DNA of 53,610 nucleotides from Bacteroidota bacterium (GTDB lineage Bacteria > Bacteroidota > Ignavibacteria > UBA10030 > UBA8401): contig JAGVPT010000159.1 of assembly GCA_020052095.1 (NCBI GenBank), forward strand, positions 1 through 53,610. The letters are read 5' to 3'. The position numbers and the translations under genes were made by a program. Shown here one piece after another: positions 1 to 9,523 of the stretch. Position 1 is the stretch's first letter; each line of letters opens with the position of its first letter. The notes beneath the pieces are model-generated. The model ran no database searches and had not been told where the DNA came from. It saw nothing but the letters and a program-made list of their open reading frames with translations.

Positions 1-96
1 AGTCTGCTCTAAAAAGGCATTTTTGAGAAAATAATTGTCCAATTTAAACTGGATTCGATATCTAAAAATTGAAATTAGACCTTTTTAGATTCGACT
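1..96. repeat. inverted repeat beginning exactly at window base 1
   Basis: AGTCTGCTCTAAAAAGG (1-17)/CCTTTTTAGATTCGACT (80-96), 14/17 complementary. Confidence 0.55.
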
Positions 97-116
97 CAAT
101 CTTGTAATCCTGTAAT

Positions 117-929
117 TCAAACGGCTACCTCAAACCGGATCGGCTCATCACATTCATAGCCGAGTAACGTCAAGTCTTCGAATTGCAGCTGGTCGAGCGG
201 TTTTTTTGCGATGAGAAGTTTCGGGCGGGACTTCGGCGAACGCTTCAGTTGTTCTTTCAATCCGTCAATATGGTTCACATAAATATGAGCATCGACAATC
301 GTATGGCTGAAGTAACCGACCTCGAGTCCGACTTCCTGCGCAATCGCTTGAGTCAGGAGAGAGTATGCCGCGATGTTGAATGGAATGCCAAGCGCGATAT
401 CTCCTGAACGCTGCGTAAGATGGCAATTCAATTTGTTCTCCATTACGTTGAACACAAACGAGTAGTGGCACGGCGGCAGTTTGCTGTGCAACGCGTTTCC
501 CGGCTCCCACGCACTTACCACCATGCGGCGGGAATTCGGAGTCGTTTTCAAGAGATGAATCACTTCGGCTATTTGGTCTACTTCTTTCACTTCGTACTTT
601 CCGGTAGCCGGATTCAATTGCGCACTGGGGAATCGGCGCCAATAGCGGCCGTACGCTGTTTCGAGATTTCCGTTCTCGTCTGCCCAGGCGTCCCAGATCT
701 TTGTGTGTGTGCGAAGATTTCTGATGTGATCGTCACCTGAGATATACCAAAGCATTTCGTAGAAGAGAGACTTTGTCTGCATTTTCTTCGTCGTCAACAA
801 CGGATAACCTTCACTCAGATCGATCGTGTAATGCTCGGCAAAACATGTGAGCGTGTCTACTCCCGTCCGATTTTTCTTCAACACACCTTTGGACAGAACG
901 CGGTCGACAAGGTCAAGATATTCTCTCAT
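117..929 (-). CDS. thyA: thymidylate synthase (start taken at internal Met MREYLDL)
   Basis: ORF with GYPLLTTKK, PPCHYSFVF, QRSGDIALGIPFNIA and HIYVNHIDGLKEQL motifs typical of ThyA. Confidence 0.96.
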   Translation of the reverse strand: MREYLDLVDRVLSKGVLKKNRTGVDTLTCFAEHYTIDLSEGYPLLTTKKMQTKSLFYEMLWYISGDDHIRNLRTHTKIWDAWADENGNLETAYGRYWRRFPSAQLNPATGKYEVKEVDQIAEVIHLLKTTPNSRRMVVSAWEPGNALHSKLPPCHYSFVFNVMENKLNCHLTQRSGDIALGIPFNIAAYSLLTQAIAQEVGLEVGYFSHTIVDAHIYVNHIDGLKEQLKRSPKSRPKLLIAKKPLDQLQFEDLTLLGYECDEPIRFEVAV

Positions 930-994
930 TACTTCTCCGAGTTGTAACAACACGCTGTAATTGCACAATCATAGATACTTTCCCCTTGAAAATC

Positions 995-1020
995 AAGCTC
1001 CGCCCGTCGACGGAGCTTTT
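995..1020. terminator. hairpin AAGCTCCG/CGGAGCTT followed by T-run, downstream of the 1042-1464 minus-strand gene
   Basis: 8-bp perfect stem in the spacer between two minus-strand genes. Confidence 0.45.
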
Positions 1021-1041
1021 GTCAGCATCGTCACCGTAGGA

Positions 1042-1464
1042 TCAGTCGGGAAGAAAATTCATCAATCTCTCATAGAGATCGTGGACGGCGAGGTACGATT
1101 TCTTGAGCTCTGCATCCGTGCCGCTTTTCGCATCGCCCTTGTACTTCACAAGTGCATCTGAGAAGCTCTGCAATGTTCTCTCATACTCGGCCGTTTTCTC
1201 GATGTCTTTCGGAATTCCAAGATTCACGATCGCCTCCCCCTTCTCAACAAGCAATTTTGACTTCTCGCGGATCTTCTTAAAATCCTTAGCCGGAAGAGCT
1301 TTGTGCTGCAACGGCCGAAGCACACTATGGAAGGCTTCAAATTCCGCCTTGCCGAATTCCATTTTTATTTCCTTTTTTTCCATCTTTTGTTCTTCCTGAG
1401 CAGTAAGGATAAATGAATAGCTGAACAGCAATACGAGACCAAACATCCAGGCCATCTTTTTCAT
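1042..1464 (-). CDS. small exported protein of unknown function
   Basis: 140-aa ORF with N-terminal signal peptide (MKKMAWMFGLVLLFSYSFILTAQ) and helical Lys/Glu-rich body. Confidence 0.7.
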   Translation of the reverse strand: MKKMAWMFGLVLLFSYSFILTAQEEQKMEKKEIKMEFGKAEFEAFHSVLRPLQHKALPAKDFKKIREKSKLLVEKGEAIVNLGIPKDIEKTAEYERTLQSFSDALVKYKGDAKSGTDAELKKSYLAVHDLYERLMNFLPD

Positions 1465-1952
1465 AGACTTCTCCTTTTTCCGATTGATGATTGATGATTG
1501 TTTATTGTTAGTGCGTTACAGCCACTCCCGCTGCAAAAATTCCCAACTTCCAGTTCCCGAATTACAGGGTTCGTTGAGATATCAATAATTGCGACAGTCC
1601 CAGTTCTGTTCCCCCCAGCAGTCGGATGGTGCGGCTTGTCGGATCCATCCAGATTTTCGCAAGATACAGAGGCGTACATCCCGTCCCGCGAAATAGCCAC
1701 TCCGTGCGGCTCCACACCGACGTTCAGTATCGTCGTCACCACCGCGTGGTCGGATGTTCGAATCACTGAGACCGAATTTGAATTCCGATTTGCAACGTAG
1801 ATGAAGTTTCTATCCGGCGTCATATCAAGGATGAGGGGCCGCTGTCCGACTTTGATTGAATCTAGAACCTTCAACGAAGTCGGATTAATCACTCGCACTT
1901 CATTCGAAGCCGCGCAAGTCACAAACGCGAATCTGCTATCCAAAGAAACCAC
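1461..1952 (-). pseudogene. truncated YVTN-type beta-propeller protein remnant
   Basis: VINPTSLKVLDSIKVGQRPLILDMTPDRNFIYVANRNSNSVSVI is YVTN-like, but there is no signal peptide, too few blades, and the C-terminus runs into a heptad tract. Confidence 0.55.
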
Positions 1953-2047
1953 AGATTGATATGGCTGGAATTTCGGTGCGGAATTCGGAAATGATTGAAA
2001 TTAATATACATAAAGAGGTCTTTGTGCGCAAATTGACCCGCGATGGT

Positions 2048-2097
2048 AGTGATGCCATCACTCTGTGCGGCTTAGACAAGAAAGTCATGGCATCACA
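2048..2097. repeat. short copy of the GTGATGCCATNAC dyad pair
   Basis: gtgatgccatcac (2049-2061) and gtcatggcatcac (2084-2096) in inverted arrangement. Confidence 0.8.
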
Positions 2098-2261
2098 GCC
2101 CCTACAGAGTGCACTTCCATTTGTTTGGATTGTTTGCCCTTTCGAGCTTTTTGCCGTATCTTTTTCGGAGACACAAGAATTCTGTCGAGCTTCACTGCGA
2201 AATCCCGTGCCATGGGATTCTGAAAAGAACAAACCGAATTATCTGCAAGAAAGTGACCATC

Positions 2262-3404
2262 ATGGCTGACAACGAAAACCTTATCCAATCATTGCAGACG
2301 AGCTGGAAAAAAGAAAAAGCCGGCGCGGAAACGTATCGCGCGCTCGCATCGCGAGAGACGGACGAGAAACAGAGATCAATTCTCCTGAAACTCGCCGAGG
2401 CTGAAGATCTCCATGCCAAAAAATGGGAAGCACGGCTGAAAGATCTCGGCGCTGCGGCACCAGCAAGAATCGAGTCTTCATTTGAGAAAATGCGCCGTTG
2501 GCTCCTAGTGCGCAGCGGAACGGCGAATGCGGTGCAACGCCTGGAGGAACAGGAAGATCGTGACACGGATCGGTACGAGGCGGAAGCAACGCTCGCAACG
2601 AGTCCGGACGACAAGGCAGCGATGAACGAAATCAAAAAGGAAGAAAAGGTTCACGCAAAGGTCCTGCAATCGATGAATAGCAACGAGCACCCGCAGGCAA
2701 GACTGGATTCGATCTTCAAACGCGAAAAGTGGCACGCCGGACATTCGGGAGGATGGATTGGCCAGGCCGTCTACGGGGCAAACGACGGACTCGGCGCAGT
2801 CTTCGGAATTGTTACCGGGATGGCGGGCTACTCCGGCGGAAGCCATGTTGTCTGGGTCGCGGGAGTCGCCGGTACACTTGCGAGTGCACTTTCGATGGGA
2901 TCGGGCGCATATCTTTCGAGGAAATCTGAACGGGAAGTCTACGAAGCAGAGTTAGAACGAGAGCGAAAAGAAATCGAAGAAAATCCCGAAGAAGAAAAGC
3001 AGGAATTGGAATTGTTTTATCAGTTGAAAGGGTTTACCGCGACCGAAGCATCCATGATGGCGCAACGATTAACCGAAAACCCGGATCAGTTCTTGAAAAC
3101 GCTCGCCCACGAAGAATTGGGACTCTCATCATCTTCATTCCCCAATCCCGTGAAGGAAGCATTCTCCGCCACAGCCGCAACAGCCGTCGGAGGAATCATC
3201 CCCGTGATCCCCTTCATCTTCTATTCCGGTACATTGGCAATCGTACTCAGTCTTGTCATTAGCACGATTGCGCATTTTTTGGTCGGCGTGTTGAAGACAA
3301 TCGTCACCGGGCGAAGTTGGTGGCGCAGCGGGATGGAAATGACGTTGGTGGGATTGCTCACGGCAGCTATCGCATACGCCGTCGGCATGTTTCTGAGTCC
3401 TTAG
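2262..3404 (+). CDS. ferritin-like/rubrerythrin domain fused to VIT1/CCC1 transporter domain (MbfA-like)
   Basis: N-terminal KAGAETYRALASRETDEKQRSILLKLAEAEDLHAKKW plus VIT1 segment GQAVYGANDGLGAVFGIVTGMAGYSGG and C-terminal TM helices. Confidence 0.88.
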   Translation: MADNENLIQSLQTSWKKEKAGAETYRALASRETDEKQRSILLKLAEAEDLHAKKWEARLKDLGAAAPARIESSFEKMRRWLLVRSGTANAVQRLEEQEDRDTDRYEAEATLATSPDDKAAMNEIKKEEKVHAKVLQSMNSNEHPQARLDSIFKREKWHAGHSGGWIGQAVYGANDGLGAVFGIVTGMAGYSGGSHVVWVAGVAGTLASALSMGSGAYLSRKSEREVYEAELERERKEIEENPEEEKQELELFYQLKGFTATEASMMAQRLTENPDQFLKTLAHEELGLSSSSFPNPVKEAFSATAATAVGGIIPVIPFIFYSGTLAIVLSLVISTIAHFLVGVLKTIVTGRSWWRSGMEMTLVGLLTAAIAYAVGMFLSP

Positions 3405-3492
3405 TCCTTGGTCCTTGGTCCTTGGTCCTGGGTCCTGGGTCCTGAGTCCTGAGTTCCTAATTCTTAATTCATAATTCTTAATTCATAATTCA
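3395..3492. repeat. heptad-register tract T1 (14 x 7 bp), between and overlapping the stop of the VIT1 gene
   Basis: gagtcct tagtcct tggtcct x3 gggtcct x2 gagtcct gagttcc taattct taattca taattct taattca taattca. Confidence 0.95.
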
Positions 3493-3494
3493 AC

Positions 3495-4697
3495 ATGCCT
3501 CGTCAGCACAACGCAGTCATCGTCGACGCTCTCCGCACTCCCGTCGGAAAATACGGCGGAGCTCTCAAAGACGTTCGCGTCGATGACATGAGCGCACTCA
3601 TCCTTCGCACTTTGGTTGAGCGAACGAAACTTGACCCGGCACTTATCGAAGATGTTTTTTGGGGATGCGCCAATCAAGCGGGTGAAGACAACCGCAACCT
3701 CGCACGTATGGCTGCCTTACTCGCGGGATTTCCGCAGTCGGTCCCCGGCACAACAATCAATCGGTTGTGCGGCTCTTCTCTCGAAGCTATCATCCAGGGC
3801 GCACGAGCGATCTGGTCCGGAGAGAACCAGGTTGTCATCGCCGGCGGTGCCGAAAGTATGACCCGGGCGCCGTACGTATTTTCAAAGAACGTCTCCGGCA
3901 GTGCGTTGCACGGAAATCTCACGGCATACGACACCTCACTCGGCTGGCGATTTCCTAATCCGAAAATGGAGAAGATCATTCCCCTCGAGAGCATGGGCGA
4001 AACAGCGGAAAATGTTGCAGAAAAATATTTGGTGAAGAGGAGCGATCAGGATGAATTCGCTCTGAATAGTCATCGAAAGGCTGTTGCCGCACGGAGTAGA
4101 CTCGCTGAAGAAATAGTCACCGTGGAAGTCCCAACGAAAAACGGCTCCATAAAAATCTCTGCCGATGAAGGGCCGCGTGAAGACACTTCTATAGAAAGAC
4201 TCTCCAAGCTCAAGCCCGCATTCAGAGAAAACGGATCGGTTACGGCTGGTAATTCGTCGTCGTTGAACGATGGCGCTGCGGGACTCATCATGATGTCGGA
4301 AGAAAAGGCGAATGCTTTCGGATTGAAACCGCTCGCGAGAATAATTTCGAGCGGAGTCGCCGGAGTTGACCCGCGATGTATGGGCATCGGTCCGGTCCCG
4401 GCCACTCAAAAGGCGCTTCAGAAAGCGAATATCAAGACAAGCGATATCGGATTGATTGAACTGAACGAAGCATTCGCCGCCCAGTCGATCGCTGTCATTC
4501 GAGAATTGAAATTGGATGGCTCACTTGTCAACGTGAACGGAGGCGCAATCGCACTCGGGCATCCCCTCGGATGCAGCGGCGCGCGGATCATGACAACGCT
4601 CGTTCACGAAATGCGCCGCCGCGACGTTCGCTTCGGACTTGCAACGATGTGCATCGGAGTGGGACAAGGAATTGCGGTTGTCGTGGAGAAGGGGTGA
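3495..4697 (+). CDS. thiolase (acetyl-CoA acyltransferase family)
   Basis: NRLCGSSLEA, GGAESMTRAPY, NVNGGAIALGHPLGCSGAR, MCIGVGQG motifs. Confidence 0.95.
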   Translation: MPRQHNAVIVDALRTPVGKYGGALKDVRVDDMSALILRTLVERTKLDPALIEDVFWGCANQAGEDNRNLARMAALLAGFPQSVPGTTINRLCGSSLEAIIQGARAIWSGENQVVIAGGAESMTRAPYVFSKNVSGSALHGNLTAYDTSLGWRFPNPKMEKIIPLESMGETAENVAEKYLVKRSDQDEFALNSHRKAVAARSRLAEEIVTVEVPTKNGSIKISADEGPREDTSIERLSKLKPAFRENGSVTAGNSSSLNDGAAGLIMMSEEKANAFGLKPLARIISSGVAGVDPRCMGIGPVPATQKALQKANIKTSDIGLIELNEAFAAQSIAVIRELKLDGSLVNVNGGAIALGHPLGCSGARIMTTLVHEMRRRDVRFGLATMCIGVGQGIAVVVEKG

Positions 4698-4742
4698 GGT
4701 TGGAAGGATGAATTAGGAATTAAGAATTATGAAGGGGGAAGC

Positions 4743-5103
4743 ATGAGGGGGGGGAAGTGGAAAATCTGGTATCGCGAACGAAGAAATTTGCGCTACGGGT
4801 AATTCGATTATACAGTTCGTTGCCAAAACAGACTCTTGCACAAGTTCTTGGCAAGCAGGTATTGAGATCGGGAACCTCGGTTGGCGCGAACTACGAGAAG
4901 CATTCCGGGCGCATTCGTCAGCAAAATTTGTAGCCAAGATGGGAGATTGCGTGAAGGAATTGGAGGAGACTTCTTATTGGTTTGAGCTTCTCCTTGACAC
5001 AAATCTAATAACGACCGAGAGGCTGCATCCATTGCAGGATGAATGCAATCAATTGCTCTCAATCTTCGTGTCCATCATCAAACGCAAGAAAAGAAATTCA
5101 TAA
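4743..5103 (+). pseudogene. four-helix-bundle protein (23S rRNA IVP-like family), frameshifted
   Basis: VENLVSRTKKFALRVIRLYSSLPKQTLAQVLGKQVLRSGTSVGANY in one frame continues as REAFRAHSSAKFVAKMGDCVKELEETSYWFELLLDTNLI in another; break at ~4894. Confidence 0.75.
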
Positions 5104-5126
5104 TTCCTAATTCATGATTCTTCCTT

Positions 5127-6629
5127 ATGAAAGAATACGCCCTTTACATCAACGGCTCCTTCGTCGACTCCGACACGCTCCAGTCCTTCGCCTCCCTCAA
5201 CCCGTACAACCAGGAGACAGTCGCGCGAATAGCGCGCGCCGGCGTCGCCGATACGCAAAACGCGATTCGCGCGGCACGCAAAGCATTCGACGATGGTCCG
5301 TGGCCGCGAATGCCCCTCACCGAACGAGCCGCGTTCCTGAAAGCCATTTCAGACAAGATCAACGAACGGGCGAAGGAGTTGATTGCGCTGGAGGTGGACG
5401 ATTCCGGCTCGACACTCCGCAAAGCGAAGGAAGATATTTTCCTGAGTGCGCGGTGCATGAATTATTTTTCAAAGCTGGCAGCGAACGAGCTGACCGAGAA
5501 TATCGAGGGACTGTCTAAGCCCGGCTTCTCCCAGAATTTGATTGTGCACGAGCCGATCGGAGTGGTTGCCGCGATTATTCCCTGGAATTTCCCGCTGAAG
5601 ATGGCGGTGTGGAAACTCGGTCCTGCACTCGCTGCGGGGAACACGATTGTGCTGAAACCATCCGAACTGACGCCGTGCACCGCAATGGAACTGGCAAAGA
5701 TCTGCCACGAAGTTGGAATTCCGAAGGGAGTCGTGAATATCATCCCCGGATTTGGGGAAGATGTCGGGGAAGAGCTGGCGAAAAATCCGATGGTGGATAA
5801 AGTTTCTTTCACGGGTTCGACAGTCGTTGGCCGGCGGGTTATGTCGCTTGCTTCCTCTTCGCTCAAGAAATGCACTCTTGAATGTGGTGGCAAATCGGCT
5901 AACATTGTCCTGGACGACGCCGATTTGAATCTCGCGATAGACGGCGCGATGTACGCGATCTTTTATCATGCGGGACAATGCTGTGAAGCCGGAAGCCGGC
6001 TTCTCCTACCGGAAACAATTCACGACGATTTTGTCGGGAAGCTTGTTGCGAAAACTGCAAAAATAAAACTCGGCGATCCTAAACTAGAAACCACCGATAT
6101 GGGACCGGTGATTTCGAAGAAACAACAGGATAGGATTCTCGGATATATAGCTAAAGGAAAATCAGAAAACGGAACGCTGTCGTCGGGCGGCGGGATCCCC
6201 TCCTCCCTTGAATTGAAAAACGGATTCTTCGTAGAGCCGACGATCTTCACAAACGTTGAGAACAAATCGACGATCGCGCAGGAGGAAATTTTCGGTCCCG
6301 TCCTCTCTGTGATCAAATATAAAACGACAGTCGACGCTGTCCGGATTGCAAACGATTCAACGTACGGACTCGGCGCCGGCGTTTGGTCATCGGACAAAGT
6401 AAAAGCACTGAGCATCGCCAGACGGTTACGAGCAGGAACGGTTTGGATCAACGAATGGCACTTGATTTCCGAAAAAGCGCCGTTCGGCGGATATAAACAG
6501 AGCGGCGTCGGCCGCGAGTTTGGTGTGGATGGACTGAAGGAGTACACCGAGACAAAGCACCTCCACATCGACGAAGTCGGCTCGCGCGAAAAGAAATTCT
6601 GGTACGACACGGTTGTGCCGAAAGAGTGA
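5127..6629 (+). CDS. NAD(P)-dependent aldehyde dehydrogenase
   Basis: IPWNFPLKMAVWKLGPALAAGNTIVLKPSE, VSFTGSTVVGRRV, LECGGKSANIV, GQCCEAGSR motifs. Confidence 0.96.
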   Translation: MKEYALYINGSFVDSDTLQSFASLNPYNQETVARIARAGVADTQNAIRAARKAFDDGPWPRMPLTERAAFLKAISDKINERAKELIALEVDDSGSTLRKAKEDIFLSARCMNYFSKLAANELTENIEGLSKPGFSQNLIVHEPIGVVAAIIPWNFPLKMAVWKLGPALAAGNTIVLKPSELTPCTAMELAKICHEVGIPKGVVNIIPGFGEDVGEELAKNPMVDKVSFTGSTVVGRRVMSLASSSLKKCTLECGGKSANIVLDDADLNLAIDGAMYAIFYHAGQCCEAGSRLLLPETIHDDFVGKLVAKTAKIKLGDPKLETTDMGPVISKKQQDRILGYIAKGKSENGTLSSGGGIPSSLELKNGFFVEPTIFTNVENKSTIAQEEIFGPVLSVIKYKTTVDAVRIANDSTYGLGAGVWSSDKVKALSIARRLRAGTVWINEWHLISEKAPFGGYKQSGVGREFGVDGLKEYTETKHLHIDEVGSREKKFWYDTVVPKE

Positions 6630-6644
6630 CGCTGCGGGGGAATC

Positions 6645-6784
6645 ATGGAGTATGCAGTATGGAGTAGGAAGTAAGCTGTGAGACAAAAGAAATAAATTCG
6701 TAATCACGTTTCACGTCTCAATGCTAGATCTCGACTTAAAACTCAAAACTTTTCACTTTTAACTTTCAACTCTCACCACTTACG
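6645..6784. repeat. heptad-register tract (20 x 7 bp) upstream of YbjQ-like gene
   Basis: atggagt atgcagt atggagt aggaagt ... ttaaaac tcaaaac ttttcac ttttaac tttcaac tctcacc acttacg. Confidence 0.8.
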
Positions 6785-6794
6785 CGGAGCAACC

Positions 6795-7124
6795 ATGGAC
6801 CACACACTTGTCACAACAAACTTCCAACTCGACGGATACAAGATCACAAAAAACCTCGGCGTCGTTCGGGGGATCGTCGTTCGTTCGCGATCGTTGATCG
6901 GCAATATCGGAGCTGGATTTCAAATCCTCTTCGGTGGAAATATCACCCTCTATACGAATTTGTGCGAGCAAACACGTCGCGATGCGTTCGAGGTGATGAT
7001 CCAACATGCCGCGCAACTCGGCGCAAATTCCGTCATAGGCTTCCGTTACGACGCTACAGAGATTATGGCCGGCGTAAGTGAAGTGCTCGCCTATGGAACG
7101 GCGTGTGTAGTGGAAAAAGTGTAA
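6795..7124 (+). CDS. YbjQ/UPF0145-like protein
   Basis: 109 aa; GVVRGIVVRSRS...ARRDAFEVM-type and GANSVIGFRYD motifs. Confidence 0.88.
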   Translation: MDHTLVTTNFQLDGYKITKNLGVVRGIVVRSRSLIGNIGAGFQILFGGNITLYTNLCEQTRRDAFEVMIQHAAQLGANSVIGFRYDATEIMAGVSEVLAYGTACVVEKV

Positions 7125-7199
7125 TAAAGTTGTTATTTTAGATGTAGTTTTTCACTTTCAGAATAAGCTGCTTTTTCTCTTCCGCTGAAAGGGGGCTGT

Positions 7200-9503
7200 A
7201 TGATCGCGAACTTGTGTTTCTCCGTTATAGTTACATTCTCTTTCGTTGCTCTTCCCTCCCTCATTGCTCAACAGCGTGTCCTTCTCCGCATAAACAAAGA
7301 TGGGCAACAAGAGGCGATTTCCATTCGCAAAGGCGAACGTACGGAAGATGTTCTTTCGCGCTTGGATAAAATGGCTCCTGATACTCGTGCTTCTGGTCCC
7401 AGAGACTCCATTTTCAATTTCGGTCCAAACGGCGCGACGAATTTTATCGCCAGCCATCAGGACGTGATGTTCCAGTGGTTTGATCCACAGGCAAGCGGAC
7501 TAGTCCTTGAGTTCGGTTGGAGAAACGGCGCTGACCTCGGGACCATCAAAAAGTCTACTATCCGGGCATGGCAAGGAGACAAACGACTTACGTCCCTACC
7601 CTCGAATGCAATGTCTACAAGTGGGACGGGCTTACCGGGAAATATGGGTTACTATAAAAAATCTGACGATGGCGATGGTCTGAAGACGCCCTTCAGGGAT
7701 GATGCAACGGATACGAATTTTGTCGGCGGCAAAGGTGACTCCCTTACGACTCGCTTCGATCCACTCGGGAAAGAAGCCAAATGGTTACTAGGCGGGCGAC
7801 AATTTTCCCTCGTGCCGGACGCGTGGCAGTCCTTCAAGCTCCTTGACTTCGGTGATTCAATGGTGTTTGCCGCCCATCAACCGTTCGGCTTCACGAAGCA
7901 AAACGACACTAAATTTAGTGACCTCGGCGGATCAATAGACGACGTGAACCAGTTGATCGCTGCAAACGGAGTCGATGCATATCCTTTTCATTCCATCAAA
8001 TTCTATGAAGGAAAACCGGCCAGCAATTATGGGTGGCAAATCCGTGACTATGAATGGAATATGTATGTAATTGTCACGTACACTACGTGTCGCCCCCCGA
8101 AGATCACATACACCCAATTGCGCACAACATTGAAGACGACGCCAAGAAAAGTAAGCGCGACCATTTACGGTTATGACTGTGACGGGCTGACTGAGATAAG
8201 CTCTGTCGACCTATTCAATAAAATGAACAGCGGTGCGTATATCCAGTCTCCAATGACGGGGACTGCACCGAACTACACAGGAACCGTCCCCGGCGCAAAT
8301 CCTGGTGACACGGTAACGTATTACATTACCGCAACCTTCTCAAGTAATTCAACTTTAAGAACAGTTAACACAATGTATACTATTTTCAAACCGACGAAAA
8401 ATGTTCTGTATCTCTGGAACGGCCGGAGTGTTCCAGCGGGCTTTGCTTCACCTACCGTCCTGGCAAGATATGGTATGATGTTGGATAGCACAAATGAAAA
8501 AGTGTACTATGATGTTTGGGATGTTAAAAAGTATGGTACCGATGATATCCCAACCTTGCTGCCATATTATGATCACGTCGTCGAATCGACGGGAGATGGT
8601 GGGTATGCCGACTTAACAATGTTCGCCGGTGGATGGCTGGCTAAAGGTACACTGGTAAAGCCGAAATCATGGTTCTGGTCCGATCAGGACCACGGATTCA
8701 TCAGCAACTTTGATGATACAACATTTTCTGATACTGACCCTCATGCAAAATACTTTGGCGTAAAATCGCTCATTAATCAGGATTATCCGTACTCAGCAAA
8801 CGGGAACGCTAGTCTGACGAAGCCGTGGCAGTTGGATCTCGTTGCCAAAACCGATGATGCGTTCGGCTATATCGATACAAAGATGGCAAAGGACACAGTA
8901 ACCTATTGGTACGATCCGAATTATGAAATGCCGCCGTTCCTGAACTGGATGGATCAATTTGTCCCAACAGCCGGTGCTGTCACGCTTTTCAAGGACAAGA
9001 AAACCAACACCATCATCAACGGAGTACGGAACACCGCAGCAGACAGGTCGTGGTATACCGTGTGGCTTGCGTTCGATTACCTCTCCACAGATTTCCGCAG
9101 TGATACTTCAAGGGCAAAATACGCTACGCCTCGCGCCGACCCCAAGTATAAGTGGATTCTTGACGTTGGGAATCCAATTCGGGAATTCGTTCTACCGAAA
9201 TTGATAGTGGGTAATTCTAAGATGGATGTGGCGGTGTCAAGTAAGTTCTCATTGCAGCAAAACTTCCCAAACCCGTTTAACCCCGTTACAGTGATCAGTT
9301 ATCAGTTAGCAGTAAACAGTTTTGCCACGGTGAGGGTGTATGATCTCCTCGGCCGGGAAGTTGTGACGCTGATGAACGAGGAGAAGTCCGCTGGGAGTTA
9401 CACGGTACAATGGGACGCGACACATATTGCCAGTGGCGTCTATTTCTACAGATTGCAGGCCGGCGCATTCTCCGACACAAAAAAACTCTTGCTCTTGAGG
9501 TGA
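7200..9503 (+). CDS. secreted protein with T9SS type A C-terminal sorting domain
   Basis: Signal peptide; C-terminus FSLQQNFPNPFNP...VRVYDLLGREVVTL...SGVYFYRLQAGAFSDTKKLLLLR. Confidence 0.88.
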   Translation: MIANLCFSVIVTFSFVALPSLIAQQRVLLRINKDGQQEAISIRKGERTEDVLSRLDKMAPDTRASGPRDSIFNFGPNGATNFIASHQDVMFQWFDPQASGLVLEFGWRNGADLGTIKKSTIRAWQGDKRLTSLPSNAMSTSGTGLPGNMGYYKKSDDGDGLKTPFRDDATDTNFVGGKGDSLTTRFDPLGKEAKWLLGGRQFSLVPDAWQSFKLLDFGDSMVFAAHQPFGFTKQNDTKFSDLGGSIDDVNQLIAANGVDAYPFHSIKFYEGKPASNYGWQIRDYEWNMYVIVTYTTCRPPKITYTQLRTTLKTTPRKVSATIYGYDCDGLTEISSVDLFNKMNSGAYIQSPMTGTAPNYTGTVPGANPGDTVTYYITATFSSNSTLRTVNTMYTIFKPTKNVLYLWNGRSVPAGFASPTVLARYGMMLDSTNEKVYYDVWDVKKYGTDDIPTLLPYYDHVVESTGDGGYADLTMFAGGWLAKGTLVKPKSWFWSDQDHGFISNFDDTTFSDTDPHAKYFGVKSLINQDYPYSANGNASLTKPWQLDLVAKTDDAFGYIDTKMAKDTVTYWYDPNYEMPPFLNWMDQFVPTAGAVTLFKDKKTNTIINGVRNTAADRSWYTVWLAFDYLSTDFRSDTSRAKYATPRADPKYKWILDVGNPIREFVLPKLIVGNSKMDVAVSSKFSLQQNFPNPFNPVTVISYQLAVNSFATVRVYDLLGREVVTLMNEEKSAGSYTVQWDATHIASGVYFYRLQAGAFSDTKKLLLLR

Positions 9504-9523
9504 AATCTACTAGTTTTTTAGTG

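Noticed and set aside
4747-4754. Phase-variable poly-G switch
   Set aside because: The downstream gene carries a second frameshift, so a G-tract change alone would not restore it; sequencing error or decay is simpler.
4743-5103. Diversity-generating retroelement (Avd-like four-helix bundle)
   Set aside because: No reverse transcriptase, template repeat or variable repeat nearby; the IVP-like family is sufficient.
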